From Siphonodentalium dalli (Eukaryota; Mollusca; Scaphopoda; Gadilida; Siphonodentaliidae): a stretch of 64,000 nt of DNA. The DNA is taken from positions 122,036,723 through 122,100,722 of the forward strand of contig CP136063.1 in NCBI GenBank assembly GCA_032622095.1, read 5' to 3'. A program made the position numbers and the translations under genes. Below the pieces are notes generated by a model, which saw nothing but the letters and a program-made list of their open reading frames with translations, searched no databases and was not told the origin of the DNA. This document shows positions 48,829-59,562 of the stretch, in pieces. Numbering within the stretch: the stretch's first letter is position 1; the number at the start of each line of letters is the position of its first letter.

Positions 48829-49035
48829 AACCCTTTACCCAACAGAACGACCCTGTGCCAATGCATTCTCTTATATATGCGAGTCGACCATAGGTCGCCT
48901 CGCATATATAAGAGAATGCATTGGCTTAACACATTAAAAAAATGCATTGGCTCAACACATATTAAAAATGATAAAATTGTCAAAGAATGTTGAAAAATTT
49001 AAATTTAAAAAAAATTTAAAATTAATTTTTTTTTT
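48829..49035. mobile_element. Truncated TTAA MITE with 24-bp-arm palindrome
   Basis: It starts GTTAACCCTTT and contains CCCTGTGCCAATGCATTCTC. A perfect palindrome around GTCGACCATAGGTCGCC (arms AATGCATTCTCTTATATATG) spans 48860-48923, as in 56793-56930 and 62547-62767. The right TTAA end is missing. It fades into an A/T homopolymer-rich stretch (48988-49038) and then DIRS sequence. Confidence 0.75.
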
Positions 49036-49039
49036 TAGG

Positions 49040-49708
49040 ATATACCGGTAACAATTCACATGCTTCAAAAGATGTAAAAATATTGACCGAGCATGGTGTG
49101 TCGGTCTGCCCTGTTGAGGTAAACCTTTCCTGAGAAAAGAAAACCCTTGACGTTGAATATTGATTGGTCCAGCCCCGAATTGTAAGGCTTGAAGATAACC
49201 GCATCTGCGAAATGAAGTCACCACCACTAGACACACGGTCTTTAAAGTGACCATCTTCAATGGAGCCGACCCCATAGGCGTGGGCTGCAAACATTCTAAA
49301 ATTAAAGAAATATTTCAAGATGGTAACACAACCAACGAGAAGGTGGGCGTTTATTAAAAACCCTGCTCAACATTCGAATGATCACATGACGTTGACCAAT
49401 CGGAAGATTATCAACTGGTGATAAAAGGTCAATAACGTACATGTAGATCGATAACCTGTGATGGTCGAAGAAGACAACCCTTTATCAACTAAGGAATACA
49501 AAAGGTTAGCACAATCCTCTAAAAGTGCTGGGTATGGACTAATATGTCCCTGAACACACCAACAACTAGATTGTTTGAAGTTACATACCCGTATATAATC
49601 TTTTCTGGTACCCGATCGCAAAGATGATGCCTCCAGAGAAATATAGCCCAGTCGGAAGGCCGTCTGTGACAATATGTCCATTGAGATTGGCCCTGCCATT
49701 AAATGCAT
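49040..49708 (-). pseudogene. DIRS-like tyrosine recombinase, C-terminus missing
   Basis: The N-terminal SAM-like part reads HISPYPALLEDCANLLYSL, then DKGLSSSTITGYRSTC. In another frame the start of the catalytic domain reads LKMVTLKTVCLVVVTSFRRC, then GYLQAL, corresponding to LTLKT.FL.A.AS..R.SEL with the first catalytic Arg. GFSFLRKGLP follows. The H-x-x-R and Tyr motifs would lie beyond 49036 but are replaced by AT-rich/MITE sequence. In the family the YR integrates a circular cDNA. Confidence 0.75.
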
Positions 49709-49845
49709 GGACGCTGGATAGGCGGGAACTACATGTATCTGATTCCGTTACTGCGTTAACCGGGTAGGAACCATGGGTATTCTCACCGGAGTGTCTATGT
49801 GTAATAGCCGGGAAAACCAACATTGGCTGGGCCAAAATGGTGCTA

Positions 49846-50372
49846 TCAAAAAATATTGGGCAAGCTGGAAATCTGTCCATGTGACCCAATATTCGGAGAA
49901 GAAGAGACGTCAGAGGGAACACATACGTAAACAGAGTGTTCCATGGAATTGACAGAGCATCTAATGCTAGTGCTTGTGGATAGTAAATCCATGAACAAAT
50001 TTACATGTTTGTTGATACACTGTATCTCTGACACATTGGCAGACCGGATCAACACCGCATTTCCCTGAATGTGAGGAAGGAAATAATGGACAAATCGAAT
50101 CACCGCCTCCATTGCCAGGACATTGATATGGGTCAGTTTTGTAAGAGAGACCAAACTCCCTGAACCATGATACCAATCATTGTACCTCCCCAGCCTGTTA
50201 TGCTGCTCGCATCTGTCGTGATTATGACTTCGAGAGACACATGTAAAAAGGACCGACCCGTCACTACATTGTTATGTTGTGATCCTGTAACCACCACATG
50301 AAATGAGGTTAAGTTCTCTGAGGAAAGGGTACCTTGGCATTTAAATTTAAATTCATGTGCATTGGAGACCAA
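49846..50372 (-). pseudogene. DIRS-like RNase H
   Basis: Two overlapping frames give EVIITTDASSITGWGGTM with QGVWS (first catalytic Asp in TTDAS), then LTHINVLAMEAVIRFVHYFL, IQGNAVLIRSANVSEIQCIN. The N..E..A (second acidic residue), FLP.I.G..VLI and YIN-like pattern match the RNase H of DIRS/Ngaro elements. The normally conserved Asp of the DN motif reads Ala (RSANVS), so activity would be lost. Confidence 0.75.
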
Positions 50373-50390
50373 TTCGCCAACAAACGTTAG

Positions 50391-51180
50391 TCAATCGGTC
50401 GCAGGAACAGCCTGTCCTTGGGTATTACCTCTAGGAAGGAAGCTACTGTCACTAACATAATTATAAACAGTCTGGCTATCACAGACGTCTGCAACAGAAC
50501 ATGAGATCCCCGTTTCAGAGAAATTATTCGCTACAGCGATGGATAAATCATACCCTGTTGAAGATCGCAGCGACAGCCCAGGGAATTCATCTCTTGGATC
50601 GGTTCCAGCCAAGACTTTGTCCAATTGAGTAAGAACCCAAATCTCTGCAGTGTTGTTGTGACAACTCGGCGATCGTCTAATAAGCCCTCCGTTGAATAGA
50701 GTTCATGATCAACCAATAGTCGAGAAACAGAATCAGACAAATTCCTCGCTGTCTCAAGTGAGCTGCCACTACGGAAGGTATCCGAGTAAAAACTTGTGAT
50801 GCCATTGCTGGCCAAAAAAAATAGCTTCGAAATTGGGAAGTTTTTCCTTGAAAACAGAACTTGTAAAACTTCTGATGGTAATTTAAGACCTTCAGGTGCA
50901 TGTACGCATCGCAAAAAGTTGAATGAAAAAAAAACATAATCACCTTTCTGAGCGATACAATTTACAAAGAACTGATTTCTATCTGTATCTGTACATCCCA
51001 GTGACCAGTTTGGCTTTTATGAGACGGAGTGTTTTCAGAGTGGCCATCTTGAAATCCTTTTTGACTAGAAAAGTGTTGAGGAACTTTACATGTACATTTA
51101 GAACTTGGATTAACTTGCCATACTATCTCTATTGGCAGTATATTGCTATCTACCGTAACAGTTCTTTTATTTCTAAAGAA
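50391..51180 (-). pseudogene. DIRS-like reverse transcriptase, degenerate
   Basis: Pieces in several frames: LNTFLVKKDFKMATLKTLRL (LN.F....FKMETL block), VVAAHLRQRGICLILFLDYW followed by LI (where the family has YLDDWL), then FGFLLNWTKSWLEPIQEMN with SLGCRCDLQQGMIYPS. The catalytic DD has become DY, and many stops separate the blocks. The family converts the RNA template to cDNA; this copy cannot. Confidence 0.75.
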
Positions 51181-51399
51181 ATCAAAAATCTTTGCTGTGG
51201 AGGAACCCATGTTTCCTTCACTCCAAAGAACTGTGGAAAAGTCTGAAACTCTAGACTCAGATAGTCCGTGCATGTCTTCAGAACCCAAAGATCGTCGGTC
51301 AATTCCTGCCAAAACATTGAAAAATTATAAACGTCCCCCTATCGGTACGAGTTGTAGAGTAGAAAGTTTTATACTTAGTAACTTACATAGTCAAAAACT

Positions 51400-52991
51400 G
51401 TCCCCGTGGGAATGACGTCCCCCGCCGATGTACCTGTAGCCTCCTCGGCCACGACCATGTCCCTAGGAATCTCCGGTCGGTGTCATGTCAGATCGTCCAT
51501 ATGACGCAATTTTGGAGATACGAAAAGAAGATTCCTTTACTGGATTATTCCCCAATGAAGTCTTGAAAGAGTTGAACTCACCGAAGCGTGCGATTTACAG
51601 TTCGTCTTGACTTCCGGTTGGGACGAAAAAACTAGAGTTATCCATCCTCATCCTATTAAAGGTGGACTCAATGTTAACTGCAGGAATCAATTCTTGCACT
51701 TGCTGTTTCCGCTCACGGTGGGCTTTCAACATGGGTTTGATACCATTCCCAAAAAACTCTGTCCCCCTTGAGAGGAAGATTTGCCATTTGACTCATGGCG
51801 TCTGATTCCTACCAGCATGAATCGGACATGGCGCAGGTGCGTCGAAGAATTTATGTGATGGAAGGCGGCCGCTCTACCAGTCTGATCTAACGATTATGAC
51901 GAAATTTCAAACACCTTCTGTCATTGTTCAATAGCCCTATCGGTGTCTACCCCATTCGCTTTCAAGCTGGTCAAACGATTCACAAGGGCTTGTTGAATAT
52001 ACACTGAACTGAGTCACGACCGCCAGACGGCCTACTCGTCGACCTTTGTACACTATATAAACTCAAACCTCTGGTAAGGCTGGGAGACTAAATATAGCGG
52101 TAATGTTATCATTTTACGTCAGATAACATTCTTAGTTCCATGTCCGGGTCTCTTGACCAAAGATTCGCCAAGTAGAAGATCTAAAGGAGGCACTTTAAAA
52201 AGTCCTCGGTCGCCTCATGCATCTATATAGGAAACTGGTAGAAAGTTTCTGTCGAGAACGCCGTCAGAGATGGATTATTCACATGTAATCGGAAATGACA
52301 CACCTTTAGAAGTATAAATGCTTGATGTCGCATCACCTCCATACAAGCAATATTCATGCTTCATATTTTGTACCATGAACTGTTTTTGAATTATATGGAA
52401 TAAATACTGTTGACAGCAAAGATGATGGATAAGAAGTGCGATAATTTTCGTCAAGGAAACCGTTTGAGCACTATTCATGCGTAAACCAATCGTCTGTGAT
52501 TTGGTTATAATTTGAAAACATTTGTCTCCAATCATATCAGACAAACTTCCATCCACGGTGTCCAATTTTTCGTGCCATGTACATAATGCGCGAATTCACG
52601 GTTGGAAGAATGATCTCGGGCACTAACGCTAATATCATCTTCCTCTGATTCACTTATCTTGCCGCCGTGACCAACGTTCATTCTCTGAGTTCTACATGAA
52701 CTGTGTCTGAACCAATACTTACCGAACGTCTAGTTGAAGGCGAGCTAGACCGAGAACGACTTGTATGCCTTGATTTTTACATCAAAGATATAAAACTGTC
52801 CAACTAAGTAGACATATTGGCAAACCCCGATTTCATATCAGCTTGGATTATGCCACAACGAGAATCCAACAGATCATACAGCGAAAACACGCTTCATACA
52901 TTCACGAGCGCATCGGCGTGTCATGAGGTAAATCAGGCGTGTCGCCATGTCCCGATACCGCCGATTGAGCTGAAAGCATGGCTTCAGTCAT
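51400..52991 (-). pseudogene. DIRS-like gag ORF, degenerate
   Basis: A minus-strand ATG at 52991 opens MTEAMLSAQSAVSGHGDTP with DLPHDTPMRS and a stop. Farther on come RHTSRSRSSSPSTRRSVSIG, then GKISESEEDDISVSARDHSS with NREFAHYVHG. Near the end, at about 51420-51470, is a Gly/Arg tract (GHGRGRGGYRYIGGGRHSHG), as in the gag C-termini of DIRS elements. Most frames between are broken. The assignment is by composition and position upstream of the RT. Confidence 0.55.
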
Positions 52992-53206
52992 GCAATAAAT
53001 TAGAACACCAGAGCGATGTTTATTTCATCACCAGTAAACGAAAAGTGATAATGGTATCGTCCACTGTTGGGAGTATACCTGAGAGTTGGTCACGTGGAGC
53101 TGATTTTGTTTGTTGATAGGCTGGTTCTGCTTCGCGACACCAGGGCGAGTCCATTTTTGCCAGAAAGGAAAATTCCTAACGGTATATTAATTAGGTGAGG
53201 TTATGA
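52992..53206. other. Intergenic upstream of the DIRS gag
   Basis: This may contain the DIRS 5' terminal repeat, but I could not identify it. Confidence 0.4.
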
Positions 53207-53429
53207 AGTAAAAACATACAACTGACTTCATACAAAGGCTATTATCATACATAATATTTTAACACCGTACATTGTTAGAAACTTTGATATACACTTGTCC
53301 GGTTACACTAATTTCTGTGTTTCCAGTGAAGTGTGTTGAAGTAGGTCCTAAGGTACTACGGACCATATAGTAAACGACATGCACTTTTACTTTTAATAAT
53401 TACAGACTTCGTAGCAGCAAAGAGGTTAA
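53207..53429. mobile_element. AACCTCTT-end TTAA family copy
   Basis: ACATACAACTGACTTCATAC, AAAGGCTATTATCATACATA, GTGTGTTGAAGTAGGTCC, AACGACATGCACTTTTAC and GTAGCAGCAAAGAGGTTAA match 5045-5279. The left end is truncated. Confidence 0.75.
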
Positions 53430-53604
53430 AATGCTTATGCTGAGGGGTGAAGTGATACTTCCTGGATACTTCCAGGGAAGCAAATTTTTTTCTTCTTAGG
53501 TTTACCCCCATTTTTTGAAACACTTCATAAATAACAAGAGCATCGCTAGGATCATGGCAAAATACGCCCTTTAGCCATTTTGAATTGTATTACCGCAAAA
53601 TAAA
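53430..53604. other. Intergenic, no gene seen
   Basis: This is a short AT-rich spacer. Confidence 0.4.
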
Positions 53605-54134
53605 TAAAAGGTCTGCCGACCAAAGTGTCCCCCGAAATGGTGGCAAGTCGATGCCGCTTTGTTAAAGAAAGTAAAAAAAAAAATTGAAATTTTCTAATTC
53701 GAAAAGGGTTAATAACTCCGTAAAAAAATAATGTTTCCTTCATCTATATACATATTGCACATCTCCAATATGTGGGTACAATACTCTGAAGTTTCAAATA
53801 TCTACGATCAAAACTGTAGGAGGAGTTGATTACACCATGAAGGTACCCTCATGCAGAAAATTATAAAAAATGTTCAAAGTTTCTAAGTCGAAAAGGGTTA
53901 ATAACTCTGTCAAAAAATAATTTTTCCGTCATCTATATACATGTTGCACATCTTCAATATATGGGCAACAATATTCTGAAGTTTCAAATCTCTGGGATGA
54001 AATCTGTAGGAGGAGATGAAGGTACTCAAAAGTGTGACGGACGGACAAATGGACGGACGAACGTACGGACGGACGAACGGACGGACGGACGGAGCCCGTT
54101 TCTATAGTCCCCCAAAAATAAATTTTTCGGGGGA
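53605..54134 (+). mobile_element. GTCCCCCGA subterminal-repeat element, copy B
   Basis: It starts TAAAAGGTCTGCCGACC (palindrome), then GTCCCCCGAA and GGCAAGTCGATGCCGCTTTG as in copy A. It has two diverged ~200-bp units (from about 53660 and 53870) with AAAAGGGTTAATAACTC and GTAGGAGGAG, a GGACGGACGAAC microsatellite (54038-54095), and ends CTATAGTCCCCCAAAAA, then TTCGGGGGAC. It lacks the 500-bp GTGGCT-rich tail of copy A. Confidence 0.75.
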
Positions 54135-55030
54135 CAATAACTATTTGAGCTTACAAAGAATATCTGATATACCCCTAATTTCAATGCCAAAATGCGGTCA
54201 AAATAGGGCTGTAACTTATAATTGGAAATAATTAGGACAGAACCCATATTCGAACTTTAGTCTGTATTTTTAGCTGGCAAACACACAAACCAGCTTTCGA
54301 AATACATACAAACTTTGGTTCAGATCAAATAATCCAAACTAAAGTTATCGGAAACCAAAAATGTTAACAGATGGACAGACAGATGGCTGGACAGACGGAC
54401 AGACAAACTGATTTAATAATACAACCTTTTTTCAACAGGGCGTATAAAAATGTAATTTTTGATGACATGATTAAAATTGGGTGCTTGATCATTAAGTCAG
54501 CCTTTAAAATATAGTTCGAACAATATGTGTGCCTCTATTGGTTACCTACATATATAAAACCCTTTAATATGAATAGTTTACTTTCTCTATGGGTAGCCTT
54601 AAAAGTGTCTCTGTTTCAAGCACACAATCCCAAACATAAGTTACCTTATGTTTGCTGGATTCATCTTTAATGGCATATACCCTGTTAATTAAAGATACTT
54701 CAACTACAACTTCAGAAGTACAATGTCCTTTTGTGGATTTGTCAAACACTACAGATGAAAGAAAGGTACTGATTACTAATAGCAGTGAATTTACTACCAA
54801 CATGACATTTCACTTCACACCGCTATGCAAACACAGCAAATATGGCTAGATCAAATATTGATAAAGCATTCAGGCAAGACACAGGCATGTGCGTCAGCCA
54901 CAAAAGCTACTGCACAGATTTCTTCTGCATTAGTGATACATCATATCAAACACTAGGAAATCGATTGCAACAGCAATTGATCTGCCGAGGAAGGCAGAGA
55001 CCATGCGACTATCCCACTGAGTAACCCATA
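54135..55030. other. Intergenic; diverged repeat and two Cys-rich ORFs
   Basis: 54190-54450 resembles 13990-14200 (GGACAGACAGATGGCTGGAC, ATACAACCTTTTTTCAACAG). At 54652-54849 and 54842-55024 (+) two overlapping-frame ORFs look mildly protein-like: VQCPFVDLSNTTDERKVL with several N-x-S/T sites, then CVSHKSYCTDFFCISDTSY, ending at TGAGTAACC, which could be a splice donor. I do not recognise a family. Confidence 0.35.
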
Positions 55031-55170
55031 CAGCAATACCCTAAATAATCGACCCCTTAACCACAGCAGAATTATGGGTAATTTTTCAGGATTTAGTCGG
55101 AAATATGGCTTGTTGCCATTCATCGGAAAGCTCTCCATGGTTAAGGAGTCGATTATTTAGGGCTTTACTG
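55031..55170. mobile_element. Tc1/mariner-type palindromic MITE, copy B (internally deleted)
   Basis: It is flanked by TA. The ends are CAGCAATACCCTAAATAATC and GATTATTTAGGGCTTTACTG. The left arm is complete to GGAAAGCTCTC, but about 75 bp of the right arm is missing, leaving CATGGTTAAGGAGTCGATTA. It matches copies at 24991 and 58181. Confidence 0.85.
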
Positions 55171-56329
55171 TACTTCATATTTATAAACTGATATACCAGT
55201 CTTTCCAGGCTGTACCAGCAATCTGTCCAGGGCGTCAAAAATGGATAACGGCAAGATGGAACAAACCTTATCTCAATGGCAACTCTAAATAAATATTAAA
55301 AGTTGTCAAAGCAGTAACATCTTCATACATGTCACATGTTGGACGTGATTTTCTGAGTCAACCCACAAGAAGTCTTTGTGTTAGATCTCAGTCTATGATG
55401 CAAGATATTTGACTCTCCACGATATCACAATATGATAATCCCCCCTCAAACCCAACCCCTCCCTTTCAACCCCTGCCCCCGCCAATCCACCCTAACCGCT
55501 TGCACCCACAGTCATTTGCAGGTGCCTATGAATATCATATGGAAGTCTGAGTGGCTAAAAGCTAGCACAGTTATAGTTATCAATAAATAATTTGATCATA
55601 AAGCAGCTGTCAATTCACAAAATAATTTAAAACAATTGGTTGTCACTTAATTATTCATAAAGGTTATTATTCGATAACCTTTAATAATTGGTGTCAGTCA
55701 CACTCTCAGAAAGAGCTGTAGTGGGCAGGTGGACAGCAACTGAACACGCATTTAGCAGCTGCGCAATGCCAAGATTGTTAATTGCAATTGAGCGACCAAT
55801 GAAAATTATCAAAATGAAGTTTCTTTGCAAATGGATGCGTGATTTGACAGGTATTTGTTCCAAAGACATAATTGTTGATCATATTAAAAGCTGCTTACAC
55901 ATAAATGTGTTTATATGTGGTGTCATAATTAATAAATATTACCGAACGTCCGGTAATTTCCCGGAGTACCGAAAGTTTACCGACATGTTAAACATGCTTT
56001 TCTGGTATAATCTACTGAAACACACTCTGAATCTCTGGTAAAACAGTAATGAGAGGCCGATCACGATCAGCAGATGTTTAACCCATACCTTGGCGATAGC
56101 GATTAGCTATAACTGATAATTTGTCAAAGATATGATCACAGGAATCCATATATCAGTACCCAACTTGAAATCAAAAGCTCAAATAATTTGTCTTAAGAAG
56201 GGGTTAAAGTATTTAGGGTGGGGGAGGAGTTGTTTTAAATCTCATAGCTATGTCCCTATTCACCCAAGGACCTGTCACTGTGAGATCCAACAGTTTAGTG
56301 ATATCGGAGGATATGTTTAGGAGTTTAAG
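55171..56329. other. Intergenic, no gene seen
   Basis: There is a C-rich strand at 55440-55510. 55920-56045 is the inverted copy of the repeat at 2655-2790. An ORF at 55688-56041 (117 codons) overlaps that repeat and is not recognised. Confidence 0.5.
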
Positions 56330-56684
56330 TTAAAGGTACTCAATCCGTAAAGAGGGTCCCCATCTCAACAGATTCCAACAACAACAATCCGATCAGAGGG
56401 TCCTATATTACTATTTCTTTGGCTTTGGGGGTAAAAAATATTTGATTCGAGAAATATTGATTTTTGAAAATTCTTATGTTCTCGAGATGAGTACTAATAA
56501 CTGCCGTCAATTTGGTAACCTGCTCGAGATTTTACGCCAAAACTCTATTCAAACAGACAAGGATGGATAGCTCTATAATCAAGTGGTAATAATAAAGAAA
56601 TTTCCTCGACTCGAATCAAATATGGACCCCCGAAGCCATTGAAATAGTAAATGAGAGGAGTTTTATCGGATTGAGTACCTTTAA
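56330..56684. mobile_element. TTAA foldback element, AGGTACTCAATCCG ends, copy B
   Basis: TTAAAGGTACTCAATCCG opens and CGGATTGAGTACCTTTAA closes. It is inverted relative to 26910-27396 (the AGAGGGTCC, TTTGGCTTTGGGGGTAAAAA arm comes first) and about 130 bp shorter. Confidence 0.8.
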
Positions 56685-56792
56685 TAACTCATTGGAAGCA
56701 AAAGTGATAAACCCTTATCTCTGCCACTTTCGACTTGCCAGATATTCAAAATTCATTCACTTCTAAAGAGAAATTGTAATTTGTTGACTGCT
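56685..56792. other. Short spacer
   Basis: No feature was seen. Confidence 0.4.
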
Positions 56793-56935
56793 TTAACCCT
56801 TTGAGTGCCAGGTCCGATTTTTGTATCGACCCATATACCCTGTGCCAATGCATTCTCTTATATATGTGATAGGTCGCCTCGCATATATAAGAGAATGCAT
56901 TGGCCTAACCAAAAATAAATAAATAAATAAAAATT
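56793..56935. mobile_element. TTAA MITE, GAGTGCC family, right end missing
   Basis: It begins TTAACCCTTTGAGTGCCAGG, TCCGATTTTTGTATCGACCC, then the AATGCATTCTCTTATATATG palindrome at 56833-56903. The inverted right end was not found. Confidence 0.75.
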
Positions 56936-57446
56936 CATATCTCTTCTTATTAATTGGGTGTACCCAAAACCTTCTATTTCTCTTCTTTTTTCGTTGTCGA
57001 TACAAATATGCCAGTGCTATTATAACAAGTGTGTCATCAGACACTGCCTCCATTCTAGAAACTAATGTTATGAAACACAATACTTCGGGCGTTTATAATT
57101 ATTCTGCCACGGCCATGTGAAAGCGACACACTCTCGCGGCGATGACAAAAAGTTTATTTGCTAGATAACCGCGCCGGCCGCGCCGCGCCCATGTGTAAGC
57201 AGCTTAAATTACATGTAGCTATTGGAATAAAATCTTCATATTTTCAAAACAGGACATCACACCTCATTAATGGTATAAAACTAAAACAAATGAAAGTGCC
57301 AATGACAATTTTTATATTTATTATTTAAATTTTTTTTTTATTATAAAAATTAAAACAAAAAATTGAATAAGCAGGAGTTAAATTTAAAAAAAATCTTAAT
57401 TTATTTTTTTGCGATTTAAAAAAAAATGAAAGTGTCAATGACACTG
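56936..57446. other. Intergenic, AT-rich
   Basis: 57300-57430 is almost pure A/T. A GC-rich patch (CGCGCCGGCCGCGCCGCGCC) lies at 57170-57190. No gene was seen. Confidence 0.5.
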
Positions 57447-57972
57447 TAGCTCAACTTGGAAAGGGAATAATTTCATGTATTACAGTCAATGGAGTGATTA
57501 GGAATGTGGAAAGTTGAAAGGCCTAGTTATGCAAAGAGTAAAATCCAAGATGGCCACTGGCAGCCATGTTTTTTTTGCCGAATGACCCCAAAAAGACTCA
57601 TTCCCATCTACATGTCATTGTTAACATCCATTACAAATTTCATGATGATCCGACCAAAGGATTTAGTCATGCAAAGAGTAAAACAACAACTTTCATGATG
57701 ATCAGACGAACACTCCGGACTGTAGCCCATGCTAATGGATTGAATTTTGAAATCCTAGATGGCTGCTGGCGGCCATGTTTTTTTTGTTGAACGACCCCAA
57801 AATGACCCTTTCCCATCTACATGACAACAGACAAATTTCATAATGATCCGACCAATTTCATAATAATCCGACCTGTAGCCTGTATTGTGGACGCCTCACA
57901 CACGCACACACACAGACGACAGATACCAAGCCATTGGCAATAGCTAAAACTTTACAAAGTAAAGTTGAGCTA
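57447..57972 (+). mobile_element. TAGCTCAACTT-end element, copy 3 (both ends intact)
   Basis: Inverted 11-bp ends TAGCTCAACTT (57447-57457) and AAGTTGAGCTA (57962-57972) bound 526 bp. Inside are two or three sub-units with AAATCCAAGATGGCCACTGG, AATGACCCCAAAA and ATTTCATGATGATC, then an (AC)n tract. This copy defines the family ends for the decayed copies at 101-750 and 14217-15190. Confidence 0.8.
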
Positions 57973-58180
57973 AAAAAGAAGTTATATGAAGGGATGCACT
58001 GACAAACTTCTCATCAGCATTACTGACTTCAGAAGATCAAGGTCCTCCATAATATCACATTTAGGAAGATCATAATTTTTAACCAAGCCATTGTAATATC
58101 ATACCAAAACCTTTTCCTCTCACATCAATATATATTATTTTGTATATGCTTTAGAACAAAGTGATTCAGTGTATCAGCTA
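57973..58180. other. Intergenic spacer
   Basis: No feature was seen. Confidence 0.4.
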
Positions 58181-58396
58181 CAGTAATGCCCTAAATAATC
58201 GACTCCTTAACCACAGCAGAATTATGGGTAACTTTTCAGGATTTAGTCATAAATATGGCTGGTTTCCATTCATCGGAAAGCTCTCACTGATAGCTTTCCG
58301 ATGAATGGCAACACGCCATATTTATGACTAAATCCTAAAAAGTTACTCATAATTCTGCTGTGATTATAAAGGAGTCGATTATTTAGGGCATTACTG
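58181..58396. mobile_element. Tc1/mariner-type palindromic MITE, copy C
   Basis: TA-flanked ends are CAGTAATGCCCTAAATAATC and GATTATTTAGGGCATTACTG. The arms pair along about 100 bp to a GAAAGCTCTCACTGATAGCTTTC loop. This is the best-preserved copy and has exact CAGT ends. Confidence 0.9.
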
Positions 58397-58618
58397 TAGT
58401 TAAATAATTCATTAGATATGCAAAAGCACTTCTTTGAACAAACTGTACGTAGAAACCACGAGTACGAAAGTACTACACTTTATAGCCAAGAATATTACTA
58501 TAACTTCTTTGCTGTGCTGTTTGTAAAGTTTGATTAAATAGTTCATGTTGGATAATTGTTCCTTTCGGGAAACAAAAAGAACTAGGTGTGACTGTCCCAA
58601 TGGGACTAAGGATACCCT

Positions 58619-58644
58619 CCCCCCCCCCCCCCCCCCCCCCCCCC
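58619..58644. repeat. Poly-C tract (26 C)
   Basis: It is preceded by AACTAGGTGTGACTGTCCCA as at 3569. Its true length is uncertain because of homopolymer error. Confidence 0.9.
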
Positions 58645-58671
58645 GTGTTTTTAAAATAAGATGTTTCACAT

Positions 58672-59510
58672 GTCAGTAAACATTTGGTTAAAATAATAAA
58701 ATAACAGTTCCCATTGCAGGTGCACAACCCTAACCCTAATCTGAAACCTATTACCGAAAAATGTAGGAATAAAAGCTCGGACAAAATAATGCATGTTGCG
58801 AAAATGTTCTAAGTCGAAAAAGGGGAATAACTCCACAAAAAAAGTCTGACAGACATCATAATCGCAGGTGCACAGGTTCCCATGGTACTAAATATCTGTG
58901 CCAAGATTAAAAAACATTGACCTAAAAATGTAGGAATAAAAGCTTGGATAAAATTATGCATGTTGCAAAAAAATTTTATGTCGAAAAAGGGGGATAACTC
59001 CACCAAAAAATGTCGGACAGACGTCATAATCGCAGGTGCACAGGTTCCCATGGTATTAAATATCTGTGCCAAGTTAAAAAACAATTGACCTAAAAATGTA
59101 GGAATAAAAGCTCGGACAAAATTATACATGTTGCGAAAATTGTCAGTAAACATTTAGTTAAAATAATAAAATAACAGTTCCCATTGCAGGTGCATAACCC
59201 TAACCCTAATCTGAAACCTATTACCGAAAAATGTAGGAATAAAAGCTCGGACAAAATAATGCATGTTGCGAAAATGTTCTAAGTCGGAAAAGGGGGGATA
59301 ACTCCACCAAAAAAAGTCTGACAGACGTCATAATTGCAGGTGCACAGGTTCCCATGGTGGTTGATGTCTGTGCCAAGTTTCACGGAAATTGATAAAAAAA
59401 CGACTGAGAAAATCTCCGGACAAATTTGTGTCCACGGACGGACGGACAAGCCGATTCCAGTATACCCCCCTCTATAAACTTCGTTGCGGGTGGTATAATT
59501 AACAGAATCC
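58672..59510 (+). repeat. ~180-bp tandem array with 471-bp higher-order duplication
   Basis: Units with AAAATGTAGGAATAAAAGCT, TATGTCGAAAAAGGGGGATA (or variants) and GCAGGTGCACAGGTTCCCAT recur about every 180 bp. A larger block starting TCAGTAAACATTTGGTTAAA at 58672 starts again at 59143 (471 bp). The array ends with GGACGGACGGACAAG, CCAGTATACCCCCC and GTTGCGGGTGGTATAAT, the shared tail of the microsatellite-type repeats. Minus-strand ORFs here are repeat by-products. Confidence 0.85.
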
Positions 59511-59562
59511 TAGTGTTCAAGTTCCTATGTCCTTAATTTGTAAAAGAATGAAAATATCAATG

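Larger units (their letters stand above)
49036..52991 (-). mobile_element. DIRS-like tyrosine-recombinase retrotransposon, decayed
   Basis: On the minus strand the order is a gag-like ORF, reverse transcriptase, RNase H, and tyrosine recombinase (YR), which is the DIRS-order layout. All parts are interrupted by stops and frame changes, and the YR lacks its C-terminal catalytic half. No terminal repeats were recognised. It is more GC-rich than its surroundings, consistent with a separate origin. It faces the LINE tail to tail. Confidence 0.75.

Noticed and set aside
52817-53116. 99-codon plus-strand ORF
   Set aside because: It overlaps in antisense the start of the DIRS gag-like ORF, whose minus-strand reading is better supported by context.
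58726-58737. Telomere-like CCCTAACCCTAA (also near 59202)
   Set aside because: Only about two units, and it lies inside a 471-bp duplicated tandem repeat, so it is part of the repeat unit and not an interstitial telomere array.
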